A stretch of 64,000 bases of DNA. Source: Xenosphaeropsis pyriputrescens (taxonomy: Eukaryota > Ascomycota > Leotiomycetes > Phacidiales > Phacidiaceae). This document shows positions 24,099-35,625 of this stretch, piece by piece (position 1 is the stretch's first letter; each line of letters starts with the position of its first letter). A model generated the notes under the pieces. That model did not search any database. It saw only the letters and a program-made list of their open reading frames with translations, and was not told the DNA's origin. The position numbers and the translations under genes are program-made. The stretch spans positions 310,001-374,000 of the forward strand of contig JAGKQE010000011.1 in NCBI GenBank assembly GCA_022609375.1, read 5' to 3'.

Positions 24099-27000
24099 GG
24101 GGTTCGGCAGAGAGTTCGACGACAAATGCGGGGGACATGTCTACCGTCGCCAAATCAGCCACTTGATTGGAAGATAGTAGTAACTCGTAGACGGCTCCTT
24201 GGAGTCTCACCTGTACCTCGATGAATGGCGACGACCGTGAGGTCTGATTGAAAAGTACAGGCGAAAAGATGGAGCCCACTGAACTTTGGATTTGTCTGGA
24301 TGAGGTCTAGATGATGACTTGGAACTGCTTGAGTTACCGGATCACGCTGCTTGAGGATAGAATCTGGAAAGGAGGGAGTGAGAGTTTGACTTACGAACTA
24401 CGTCGTATTCGCTGTTCATGTTTCGACTTGGATTGTATCCTACTTACGTAGTACGGTGTTACTTGCTCCTTTCAAGTGCCCTTGTCTTGAGAAAGTACCC
24501 AAGCGTACATACATATCTACCCCATACAGAATATATGTTCGTCACACCGGCCAGGACACGAAACAGCATTGTTGTCCTGGCTGAGATGTCGGTTGATATT
24601 CACGAAGACGCCGACACGCATAGCCTTACTATTATTCAATCAAATCCCCTTCAAACTTGACTTCAACTCACTCCCCAAATGCCTACGGATCACCCAAGGT
24701 ACTACATATCGTCGAGTACATGCTTACCTTATCAAGAAACATCTTTTGGACTACGGTATCTTTTTCATACTCACAATCCGTTCAAGGGCCATGAGTTGAG
24801 ATTCAAGGCTTACCCAGGATACGGATTCATATCTTGGCCTGTGCTTGTGAGGCACGAGCCCTACATGATCGAGAAAGTCAGATGGCTATCCATTCGTCGT
24901 CCATACGCTGCTCACCAAAGATGCTTTCCGCTAGCCATCATCACCACTCGAGATTGCAAGCAAGTTCCATTCTCTCGTCTCCCGTTTGTTTGGAGCCCGT
25001 GAGGAGGTCGGAGAGCGGCGACAATGATACGAATACGCAGTTGGTAGCGTGTTTTTGGGCGTGAAAGGCGAGAGGAAATGAGAAGAAATGAGAACATTGA
25101 TTCAACTTGATGTTTAGACAGGGTAATGTTGCATTCGCTTTGCTTCTCATAGGCTGCTCATACATATGTGCGCAATGTGTAGGGTTTCGTTGATGCAGTT
25201 GCAATTTTATCGCAGTTTCTCGAAGACCGATGATGGCTGTAAATCTCAACATGATGCACCGATCACAACGCCTATCCTACAGACAATGCCCAACGCCCAC
25301 CTCTCCCTCCCAATTTCATTCGAATATGTGAGGTTATGAGGATGCAAGGCAATCCGAGCTTCCCTCGTGGGATGGTCTGCCTTGCCTGACAGCGAAAATT
25401 CTGCATATCCTCGACTCGTTCTGCTGCGTGCTCAGCAATACTCTAGAGATTGTGGAGAACTATGCAACGTCGACATATCCACAGCCGGCATATGCAGAAT
25501 GTGTAGGGTAGGTAGGATTTGCATATATCAAGGAAGCACCGGAAGACAAGCAGTGAGGCAGGGTGACGGACCCCTCCTAAAGAATGCGTCCTCTTATTCG
25601 TTCCTACACTACCTTACGGTCTATGTACCTATTCATAATACACATTTGATAGGAGGAGGAGATCCTTGTTCGGCCATTTTCCAAGATTTGATCAACTCTC
25701 TCTTCGACTCCAGATGCGTTCTGGCAGCTCTCTGGCAGCTCTGGCCAGGCTGGGCCAATCGAGGTTTCACGGCACATGTATCGACATTCTGCCAAAGCAG
25801 CCTAACCTCCACCGGCTGTCCGCTTCGCCAACCTTATTCACAACAAACAATGCGGCCGCTCCAATCATAAGGCAGATCTGCTTTCGAGCATGGTGTACTA
25901 GTTGCGGGGTACAACGTGCAGTCCTACGCGGTCCCCCTCATTTGCATGGAGAAGGACTGCTTTCTGCTATGATATGCTTGTCAAATAATGGCACTCTCCA
26001 GCTGCCCCATCGTTGGTGTTTTATCTCCCAGCTGAATGGCTAAGTTTTATTCTCCAACATCTGTGAGCTTTGGGGTTCAGACTTGGTTCTCGAACTCCTT
26101 GTACTTGTTCCTTTTTGCTGAAGCCACATTTCATGCAGTTGTATTCATATCTGTCCCACGGTATGTTATCATTTCTTTGACAGCTTGATATTCCTCCGTC
26201 CGAGAGAGGCCTCGTAAGTATCCAGCGTAATGCATAATATTATAAGATTGTCCATGACAAGATACTGGGCTGTATCGACTTGAACCCCGCATATACTCCT
26301 ATATAATACAGCAACGTTTCGCTTCTGTACTGGCTGCCAGTACGATCCTTGTTCAAAGTATTCCCCCACATATTCCTTGGCTCAACATGGCATGCAAGTG
26401 TCCATGAGTTTGTAAATTTCTTCGCGGATCCTGACAGTATTCATTCCGCGCCAATCGAGTGTCTATTACGAACAATGTCTTCACCGTAAGATACGCATGA
26501 ATTCCACACCTAGGCAAAGATGTTCATACCAAGTGCCAATTTTAAAAACGCAGGAGGACGTTGCAATGGTAGTAAGTTAAGAAAGAGATCCATATCTCTG
26601 AAGTCAAAATCTCATATGCAAGACAGCTAAGAAGTCTAAATGAGTCCAGAATGTGGCTGCATCAATAATAGCCCTAGGATTTTTGTCTCCGAATCCTTAC
26701 TTGTACATGCTTCCGAACTTGCCGAACTCACCCAGTCTTCCGTGACGATTCCGAAACTTGCGGTTGTATGCGGGCCGCGAGGCAAGGCATGAGCACCCCT
26801 GCTGATGAGGAGAAATGATGGCCTTCATTCTTCATAGACTGTTGGGTCGAGCCAAGTAGGCAAGTCTCTGGAGTTCGTTTAGAAGGTTATAAAGTCTAAT
26901 GTTGAGGGGACCCATTGCTGGTACAATTTTGGGTCTCTTGTGAGACTATGACGACTCCAATGAGAAGTGTCTAGTTACTCAATGCAGAGTTGTGTGTTTG

Positions 27001-27875
27001 GGGTGGTGCATCAAGCGACATATGGAAGATTACTTAGGACTTACTATCTTATAGTACTTAGTAGGAAAAAAACACTTGAAAAAGCTGAGTACTGCATTCC
27101 AGAGAGTTTCATATCAAAAGATTTAGTATTGCTTGAGTTGGGCACGCATTTCCTGCATCCGACAGCAATAAGATAGGAAATCCAAGCAGACTGAAGTAAT
27201 TTGCGGTCACTTCCTCTTGGCAGAACTCAGAACGAATTTCGACTAGATGTCCACTCCTAACAGAACACTTGGATAGACACGAAAACCCGCCAAGAGGAAT
27301 TCATTTTAATAGACGCTCCCGCATTTTGGGACAAGAACCCGTGGTAAAGTCAGAGTTGACCGGGTGGGCAGTGGGGAATGAGTGTAATGAATGCCAATCA
27401 CCTATGCAGGGTCCTCAAGTTCATCATTAACCCAGTGCTTTGTAAAATTTCATCAGTACAACGAACAATGAAGACTTATTGAATAAATCAACAAAAACCA
27501 GAATTAGCAAACCCGTTCCTTATTGTATATTTCTATATCAACATAAGAAATGCTACAATAAGGTATCAGAAGCTTTGCACCTGACTTGGAATCTTAGGCG
27601 TTAATGAAATTCCTCAGGTACCTACGCTTTTTGGTAAACTAGGTTAGTTCACGGGCCTTCTTAGCCAATCATATAGCTTAAAAAATATGGAAGCAGACAG
27701 CAAGAAATCTACAGCCTCATTCCTTATACCTAGTAATATAGCGACTCCTTATTTCATATTCAAAAAGTAATAACTTTCAAGAATTTGTTCTTTGTCTAGT
27801 GGCAATTTTTATATCGTGTGTCCCTTAAATGATGAGTCTTGGTCTCAGCATGCAGATACGCAGATACAAGTCATG

Positions 27876-28052
27876 TACTCGCCTGGATCTTTCATTGAAA
27901 TTAGTCATTCAGAATTCTAGGATTATTCAGAGCAGTGTGGTTATTTGGAGCTGTACAATTATTAGAAGCTCTACAGCTAACAAGAACAGTAGAATTATTT
28001 AAAGCCGTACCTACATTTTCAATCATCCATCATGGGAGATTCGTGCCAGTGA
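27876..28052. mobile_element. MITE-like element with 18-bp interior repeats, copy B
   Basis: 177 bp. The left end reads TACTCGCCTGGATCTTTCAT. The right end, read inward on the other strand, is TCACTGGCACGAATCTCCCA, matching at about 13 of 19 aligned positions. The interior is five successive 18-bp units: AGCAGTGTGGTTATTTGG, AGCTGTACAATTATTAGA, AGCTCTACAGCTAACAAG, AACAGTAGAATTATTTAA and AGCCGTACCTACATTTTC. TCATG stands directly before the left end (27871-27875) and directly after the right end (28053-28057), a candidate 5-bp target-site duplication. There is no coding capacity. It lies 87 bp downstream of the stop codon of the EMI1-like gene. Confidence 0.65.
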
Positions 28053-28138
28053 TCATGTCGCCCTATTCCATACAGAATTACAAACCCAGTCTTTAACGCC
28101 ATAGATCCTGCCCATATTCGGAGTCATATTGGTCCTGT

Positions 28139-28914
28139 TCAGCTAGTTCCATTGACGCGCCCCTCCCTCCTTGCTCTCTCCATAGCATTCCATTCCTCAT
28201 CTGTGCCGGAGTACTCCGGCACAGGCTCATTGAACGCCTCTCCTGGCTGTAGTCTTGCATCTCTACTCTTCCACACATTCTCCGAGCTTGGCCCAATCTT
28301 GTATTTCATGGCCTTTTGTTTGTAGTGCGTTCGTACCATGTCTAGAAGGAATGTTAGCGCCCGAGTTATGTTACTATGTAGAAAGCTCAAGTTAACTCGA
28401 TTGATAAAAATGTACCTTCTTTGACTGGCCCAGATTGAGACTTCAACTTCATGCAGAACCAGAAGTCACTCCAATTCTCACTACAACTCCTCACCCCGCC
28501 ATATCGGTATAAGTTGTTGAACTGTCCTCCCATACTCTGACAGTAAAATGCAGCATCAAAAGCCTGTCTACAGCTCATGTCTGTCGGAAATAGCTCTTCT
28601 TCAAGTGTTGCCGGTGGATTGGCTGATGGTCTCTGAGATTCTGAGTCTGGTTTCGATTGAGAACTTGTAGTGGGCAATTGGCGCGGAGGGAGTGGGGTGG
28701 GCACTCGATTGTATTTCGTACTGCTGGGTCGTACGTCGGCTTCGACTTCTTCAAGGAAGGCGCGCAATTCCAGATCGGCTTGCTCATCGCGACTAAGAGG
28801 CTTGCGTGGTTCTGATGGTGGTGGCGGGATTGTTGATTGTGATTCTGGAGGAGGGAGAGGTGTCTGTGTCTGTGTTGAGGCGTCGACAGCAGGTGTGGTC
28901 CAGAACCATCCCAT
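28139..28914 (-). CDS. EMI1-like DUF3128 protein with twin CX9C motif
   Basis: Two exons: 28914-28416 and 28341-28139, giving 233 aa. The core has two exact CX9C motifs: Cys115-Cys125 (CRQAFDAAFYC) and Cys144-Cys154 (CSENWSDFWFC). QSMGGQFNNLYRYGG lies between them. This is the signature of the fungal DUF3128 / early meiotic induction protein 1 family. Twin CX9C proteins are usually oxidised by Mia40 in the mitochondrial intermembrane space; yeast Emi1 has been linked to IME1 induction and mitochondrial function. The first 110 residues are Pro/Ser/Thr-rich and probably disordered, starting MGWFWTTP. The second exon adds a polar tail with WNAMERARREGR. It is divergent from YME2, another mitochondrial gene, across about 445 bp. 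Confidence 0.85.
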
Positions 28915-29359
28915 CTTGAATTGTGATAATTGTATAGTCGCTGAACGTCGAGCTGGAAAGCTGTCAGTCACTTGATCGTCCTGCAAGCAGTAGATATCTG
29001 ATACATACGACCTACTAGATTAGAGATCTTAGTACGCTGCTCAGAGCATATACTTACGTTGACTAGTATCAATTGATACGTTAATGGTAGAACAGAAAGT
29101 TTTATAAACAATCAATTAAAGTATCACGATCAGCACGCACGAGCATCTTCCTCCCATAGGTAATACTCGCCTATCGCTTCAAATTCACGTGATACAGCCA
29201 TGCTCTCAGCTTGCCTATGACCTCACCCGCTTATCCCCAAAGGGTAAGTGAAACGACCCAAAATACAAGCAAGATGTAGAGCTCACGCGTGCAAGCATGG
29301 CTTTTCTTGGACTGTAAGCAAATTCGTCTTGACAAATGGCTCACCTCTGATCGCGAAAT
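28915..29359. promoter_or_regulatory. Divergent promoter region, EMI1-like / YME2
   Basis: 445 bp between two start codons. AT-rich near 29,040-29,110. Both flanking products are predicted mitochondrial, so shared regulation is possible. No named motif is evident. Confidence 0.4.
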
Positions 29360-32134
29360 ATGAAATCTCCAAGGCGTGTCCTGTTCAATCCTACGGGATT
29401 ACCAGGTTTACGATCGCCTGCTAAGCGTCAATACCTTAGTGATGCTAGATATGGCTTCAGAAGCTTGGGGCCGGGTCTGAGAGCTGCGAGAGGTGTGAAA
29501 GGTACCCGGAAAGTGAGCACTACTACTGGCGAGGATAACTCCGGCCACATCTCTGCAGGTACAAATGAGGGAATTCTCTTCTTTGACAGTGAGTATATTT
29601 CTTTTTTATATTTCCTGAGGTTTTATTCTTGTGACTTCGTAGGAGTTTTCTCGAAGACTCGAAGGGAATAAAGATATTGGCAAAGATTTCAAAATGCCAA
29701 CTTTTTTTTCTTGAGGAACAATCTTTTCATAATGTACCTATTTTTTGCGAGAGATGACTGCATCTGTGTGCTTCTTCGTGCATCGTACTAATTGATTATA
29801 GACCTCTTCCCTTTGAAACTTACATGGGCCTTGAAATTACCTCTCCGTTCTGATAGAAGCATTCCAGAGCTTCTCAAGAAATTTGATAGTCAGCGATTTG
29901 GTGCGTTTGATACCTTATCCCTCGTCAAAAGGGCTATTCCAGAAAGCTTGCCTATCAAAGTCACGGAAATCTTGCCTCGTCTGAAGGAGGGTGGAGCCTT
30001 TGTCAAATTCTCTCATCCTGGCGAACTCACTAGAGAAGAGATTGAGGCTCTCCTCATTCGTTATCTGCAAAAAAACGAGATCAAGCCCTGGTTCAACTGG
30101 TATAAAGGCATTCGCACACATCTTGTTCGCGGAAAGCCATGGCTAGAAGATTTGTATCGCTTCCCGACTACACGCATCAAAGTGGAATTTGTCCCAACAT
30201 CTCCTGGTGGCGAGGCGGCGGAATTATCTCAAGAGCTTCTCTACAGCCTATTCAGAAAATATGGAAAGCTTGCCGAAATCACCTCCATGCCCTCAGATTC
30301 TAAGATCCTGCCAAAATATGCATATCTTGATTTCGCTCGTATCAGACACTCAATCATGGCTCGAAACTGCATGCATGGATTCCGCGTCGCCGAAGAACTC
30401 GGAGGTGGCAAAGCTGGCACTCAACTACGACTTTCATATGAGATGAAATTGAAAGCTCACTGGATTCGAGACTGGATTGTCGGACATCCTAGAATTGTAA
30501 TACCGGCTGTTGCTGCTGTCATTGCCACAATTACCGTTGCAATTTTCGATCCTATCCGTACGTTCTTCATCAAGACACATGTCGAACAGTCATTTCACTT
30601 CACAGACAACAAGATATACCAATGGTTCAAGAGCCAAGCGACAGAATTTGTGGGAAACTTCCGTCAAAGGACTTACGAGGACAATGGCCTTGAAGCTATC
30701 TGGGATGATCGCAAGCAAGCAATTGACCAGATTCAAACTTGGCTTATGGAGACTGCAGATACCTTCATCACTGTCCAGGGCCCACGTGGTTCTGGTAAGA
30801 AGGAACTGATAGTTGATCAAGCACTGAAAGATCGGAAAAACGTTTTGGTTATCGACTGTAAACCTATCCAGGATGCACGAGGTGATAGTGCCACAATTGG
30901 TGCTGCTGCCAAGGAGGTCGGATACCGCCCGGTCTTCTCCTGGATGAATTCGATAAGTAGTATGATTGATCTTGCTGCACAGGGCACCATTGGTGTCAAG
31001 TCTGGTTTCTCGGAGACATTAGACACTCAACTCGCCAAAATCTGGCAAAATACTGCCACAGCATTGAAACAGATAGCACTCCAGGAACGCAAGAAGGAAG
31101 ACAAAGATTTCAACCTATCGGCGGATGATTATCTCGAAGCCCACCCGGAAAAGAGGCCAGTTGTTGTCATTGATAACTTCTTACACAAGAATGAAGAGAG
31201 TAGTGTTGTTTATGACAAAATCTCCGAATGGGCCGCAAATCTGACAACCTCAAATATCGCACATGTAATTTTCCTGACAAACGATATATCATACAGCAAG
31301 TCTCTTGGTAAAGCACTTCCTGATCGGGTCTTCCGCCAGATCGCTTTAGGAGATATCACGCCCGAAGTAGCTAAGAAGTTCGTTATAACTCATCTTGATG
31401 CCGACCAGGAAGACCCTAAAGGATCGGAGGAGAAGCTATCAGTACGACAGCGACGTACGGATCTTGATGAGCTTGACGAGTGTATCGAGACAATCGGCGG
31501 GCGTCTTACTGACCTCGAGTTTCTAGCACGTCGCCTGAAGACCGGCCAGACGCCGAAGAAAGCTGTGGAAGAGATTATTGAGCAAAGTGCCTCCGAAGTG
31601 ATGAAGATGTTCCTTATCAATGTTGGTGACCGTGGTGAACGGAAATGGTCAGCGGAGCAAGCTTGGTACCTCATTAATGCCCTCGCCACAGGTGACACTC
31701 TGCGCTACAACGAGGTTCTCCTCAGCAATACGTTTGCGGCCTCCATCACCGCACCCTCCATGTCTGGCGAAGGCGTTATCGAAGCGCTTTCGCAAGCCGA
31801 GCTCATCAGTATCAAAACCACCAAGGGAAGACCGCAGTCTATCCATGCTGGAAAGCCAGTATACCAGGCTGCTTTCAAGCTACTGACCGAAGACCGTGTT
31901 CTCAAGTCACGTCTAGACCTTGCAGTTCTTACGGAACTCACTAAGGTCGAGACCAAGAGCATTGATAAGTACGAGTCGGAGCTGAGCCTTCTGGCTCAAT
32001 TCCCCACACAACCGAGAGAAGTGGTGCCGAGAATTCAGTACCTGCTATCTAAGTTGGCTGTTAGCCAGGCCAAAGTCGAGAGCTGGGAGAAGGATATGGC
32101 TGCACTGAAGAAGGTGTTGACGGTAGAATATTGA
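29360..32134 (+). CDS. YME2: Mitochondrial escape protein 2 / RNA12 (Yme2)
   Basis: Two exons: 29360-29588 and 29802-32134, giving 853 aa, matching the family. It is an inner-membrane protein involved in maintenance of mitochondrial DNA nucleoids and in respiratory-complex homeostasis. The N-terminus is Arg/Lys/Ser-rich (MKSPRRVLFNPTGLPG) and likely a presequence. An RRM-like domain lies at about 202-280. A single membrane segment (IVIPAVAAVIATITVAIF) is at about 308-326. The C-terminal P-loop ATPase domain has Walker A GPRGSGKK at 403-410 and a Walker B-like PVVVIDNFL. Splicing after TTTGACA restores FFDNLFPLKLTW; reading through would give an in-frame stop. Confidence 0.93.
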
Positions 32135-32687
32135 GGCGGTGTTGGATCTTGAACGCAATTGCATAAATACCCTACTCAATCGTCGTAGATGTGGGATTCG
32201 TTCATATTTATGTACATAGATACAGACATCCATGAGCTACAGAATACAGTAACGAATAACAAGACACGCGTTGAATTCTCCCATATCATTTCAAGAGTCG
32301 TGTAACGTCGGAAAAGTCATTGGTTGTATTTTTGTATCAACTATACAACAAGCAGACAATCAAGGCACTACGCAGTTTTGAAATGACTAACTCGCGACAC
32401 CCAATGCCGTAGAATTATCAATAACCTCCAAGTTGTTGGCCCCTTGGGTATTCATAGCTCTAAAATCACTCAAGCACCTCAGTCATTCACGCATCGCCAA
32501 AGGAGCAAATCAGAAACCAATGCAGCGTAATATTCACAGAAACGCCGTCGAAAACTATATGGACATATATATTAACATAACAGGAGCTCATCAAGCCGGA
32601 CATCATCGCATCCCATTAATTTCCAACCAAGTTTGGCTCCAACATCCATATCCCAGGTCGTGACACATCTCTCAGGTTAACATGAAA
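32135..32687. other. Convergent intergenic region
   Basis: About 550 bp between the YME2 and KHA1 stops. It contains the two 3' UTRs; nothing else seen. Confidence 0.5.
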
Positions 32688-35625
32688 TCAAGCTCTATCA
32701 CTCGGCGCAGCCTGCACAACGAGAACGCTGGCCCTGACGCCCCCACCGAGGATTCTGTCCGCAACGCTCCCCAAAGTCCTCTTCATCTCACTCTCCTCCT
32801 CACCCCTGCCCTCTCTCCCACGACCGCAGACGATCAAGTCGCCGGCGTTCCTGGGACTCTGACCGACTTCCTGCCGGGCGAAGTCGAGCGCCTCGTCGAC
32901 GGGGGAGGCAGAGTCGACCTCGTTGAAGACGACGCGGTTGCAGAGCTCCTCGGGCAGAGAATCACGCAGAGCATGCAGGAATGCAGCGTCTTGCGCAGCA
33001 ACATCGGGGTCGACGGTGAAGGATGGCTCTGTTGGAGAGGCATTGGAGCCGTTTCCTCGTCTGAGGATGCGGACTGCCATTGTAGATTTCACGCCGGAGA
33101 TATTGAGGTTCTTGCCGCTTGAGGAGCTCGTCGAGTTTGTGATGTGGAGGATGGTGGCAGTGACATTGGCGTTCTTTGCGATCTGGAGTACGAAGCGTAG
33201 GGCAACCTTGTCGTCGCTGCCACCAAAGAAGGGGAAGAAAATGTGGTGGGAGCGGTCCGCGATTGGGGCGAGAGGCTTCTCCCGGTGGCTTCGCAGACTA
33301 AGGCCACTGGCGGCATGTCTGAGTGAGGGGGCGTCGTGGGAAATAGCTCCTCCGAATCCACGGTTGACGAAGATCGCTGCATTGCATTGAATATTATCAA
33401 GTACAGAGTGCACGAAGTTGTTGTGAGGACCGCTGGAGAACCGATCCATAGGAGAGGTTCCCGTCAAAAGAGCAGATTGATCGTTCTCTGACATACTTCC
33501 TGTCTCGGACCAAGGGATGAGAACGAGGTCAGAGAATATATCGGCAGCTTTACTGGTTAACGTATCGGCATAAGAATCTTCGGGGACAATAGACACGCTG
33601 CCGGAGACAGCAACGTTGTTGAGTTGGGCAAAGGTACGGAAAGCATTGACGACTGGATCTCGATAGGTGTACTCATCACCCTCAGCGACCTGCATCACCG
33701 AGGATGTACGTTCAGTCAGTTCGAGCATACGTGCTCCATGAACTTCGAGTGGTCTCCTGGGAATCACGGAGCTTTGATCTTCGGAAGCAGCTTCAATATG
33801 TTTCTTGGACGAGTGAATCTTGGTCACCGTAGTTGATCTGTCTCCACCCAGAAGTGTGATGAAGGTGAACAAACTTGGGAGACTATCGAGTCTGAGATAC
33901 ACAAGCAATCGACGAACTTGAGTGCTTTGGATCTTCTCAATGGATTCACAAGCTGAATCACTTTCAGGAGTAAGACAATTGCCGTCCCAGTCGATTTCGC
34001 CTTTCTTCCAGGCCTCCAACTTCTTTTGATACCAGGGCGGATACAAAAGAGTTGTTAAAGGGGTAGTCGCGACCGTGGTCACCAAAGCCATAACAACGAA
34101 CATAGTAAAGGTGCGGGTAGATAAAATCTTAGCTTGCAGTCCAATGTTCTACGCAGTAGTTAGTAATTGAAGTCCCATGGGGTTCTGTTGGAGCGATACT
34201 CACCAAGACAATAAGTTCTACTAGACCTTTGCAACTCATGAGAACGCCGATTGTCAAACTCTCGCGCCACACCAGCTTGCATGATCTAGCAGCCAAGGTA
34301 CCACCAATGATCTTCCCAGAGAATGCAACGGCGATGACACCAATGACATATGCCCATGTGATACCATCATTCAAGAGTCCGATGTTGGTGCTGAGTCCAG
34401 AAAGTGCAAAATACAAGGGCAAAAGCAGGACTGTGACCAGATCCTCAATCTTCTCTGTCAGCTTGATAGCAAACCCGCCATCGTGCGGACAAATCAGACC
34501 AACCAAGAACCCTCCAAAAATAGGATGGACTCCAATGATACCCGTAAACCATGCTGATGTCAAAGTCATCAGCAGGGTCAGTGCAACCATTGACTGTGTG
34601 GGTCCATTTTGGAGACTTCCAGTTCTACGAAGGGCCATCATGAACAGAGGACGCACTGCAAAGACCAGGAAGAGGATCCATCCAACACAGCAGAGCAAGA
34701 CGTACAGCGCAGTGATTCCGGAACCGTTGTTGACCAGCGCAACACACAGAGCCAGAAGGATCCATCCAGTTACATCGTTACCAACGCCAGCTGCTAGGAC
34801 AGTCACTCCCACAGGCGTGCCCAAAAGCTTCAGTTCTGAAAGAATTCGACACAGCACGGGGAATGCGGTAATGGATAGAGCGGTACCAATGAAGAGCATA
34901 TAGACTCCAAAATCAATAGGTATGATACCATCATCATTCCGGAACTGATGATACAAGCCCCAGGAAATCGCACAACCCAATCCGAATGGTAGGATCATCC
35001 CAGCCAGGCCAACTCTGGCAGCTACTTGCCAATTTTGTGCGAACATGCGCATGTCGACTTCGAGAGCGACAAGGAACAGGAAGAGAATGAGACCGAGATT
35101 AGCGACCAGCGAGAGATTCGGCATCGAAGCCGTGGGGAAGATGGCTTCCTGGAAGCCCGGGATCCTCATCATGACCGAAGGGCCTAATATAACGCCGCCG
35201 ATAACCTCCGCAATGACTCTTGGCTGCCGCAGTTTCGAAAGGGGCCAATGAAGTATTCGACAGAATATGATGATGATACCGGCCTGCAAACCCCCTGGTT
35301 AGTATGCGCTCGGAAACCGCAGAGGAAAACATGATCGCACAACAACTGCAACTACCCGCAAACCACCACTATATAAAAACACAGCACATCCCCCCCCCCA
35401 CTATTGCCCCGCTCATAAGAGCACGTCGATCCATCTTCAGATGTCCCAGAAATCGCCAAAACTCACCTGGATGATGAACAAGATAATGGGATTCTTCGAA
35501 TCATACACACTGGGATCTCCACCCTCGAGAACGCCTCCCTGTGGCGTGACACGATGCGTGGCCGTGGACGACGCCGAAGCAGCAGTGACCGTCCTAGTGA
35601 CGAGAGACGTAACAACAGAAGCCAT
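32688..35625 (-). CDS. KHA1: K+/H+ antiporter, Kha1/CPA2 family
   Basis: Three exons: 35625-35467, 35283-34204 and 34148-32688, giving 899 aa. It is a monovalent cation:proton antiporter, in yeast placed in Golgi-type endomembranes for K+ and pH homeostasis. After a short Ser/Thr-rich luminal start, about twelve hydrophobic segments fill residues 45-440. These include the conserved LRQPRVIAEVIGGVILGPSV, FVALEVD-type (FLVALEVDM), AGVGNDVTGW and HPIFGGFLVGLICPHD blocks. The last ~420 residues are soluble. They end in DLIVCGRGREG and GSVADRILGGGVRASVLVVQ, which resemble the nucleotide-binding/universal-stress-like tails of plant CHX exchangers. All splice junctions are in phase 0. A longer in-frame N-terminus exists upstream (35868), but the membrane-protein start at 35625 is preferred. 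Confidence 0.92.

Larger units (their letters stand above)
22779..28138. other. Gene-poor region of about 5.3 kb
   Basis: Upstream of the bHLH gene and downstream of the EMI1-like gene. It contains microsatellites at about 22.97-23.03, 23.57-23.60 and 24.00-24.08 kb, and one 18-bp-repeat element at its right end. Open frames of 80-170 codons exist (for example 24679-25002 and 25367-25870) but show no recognisable domain or splice-supported extension. No tRNA found by eye. Confidence 0.5.

Noticed and set aside
24679..25002. 107-codon plus-strand frame
   Set aside because: Starts with ATG but has no recognisable motif and no splice-supported extension.
25367..25870. 167-codon frame
   Set aside because: Composition is like translated intergenic DNA; no domain.
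26270..26345. tRNA-like GGGGTTCAAGTC on the minus strand
   Set aside because: The bases after the T-loop do not pair with the stem, and no A box is found at the right distance.
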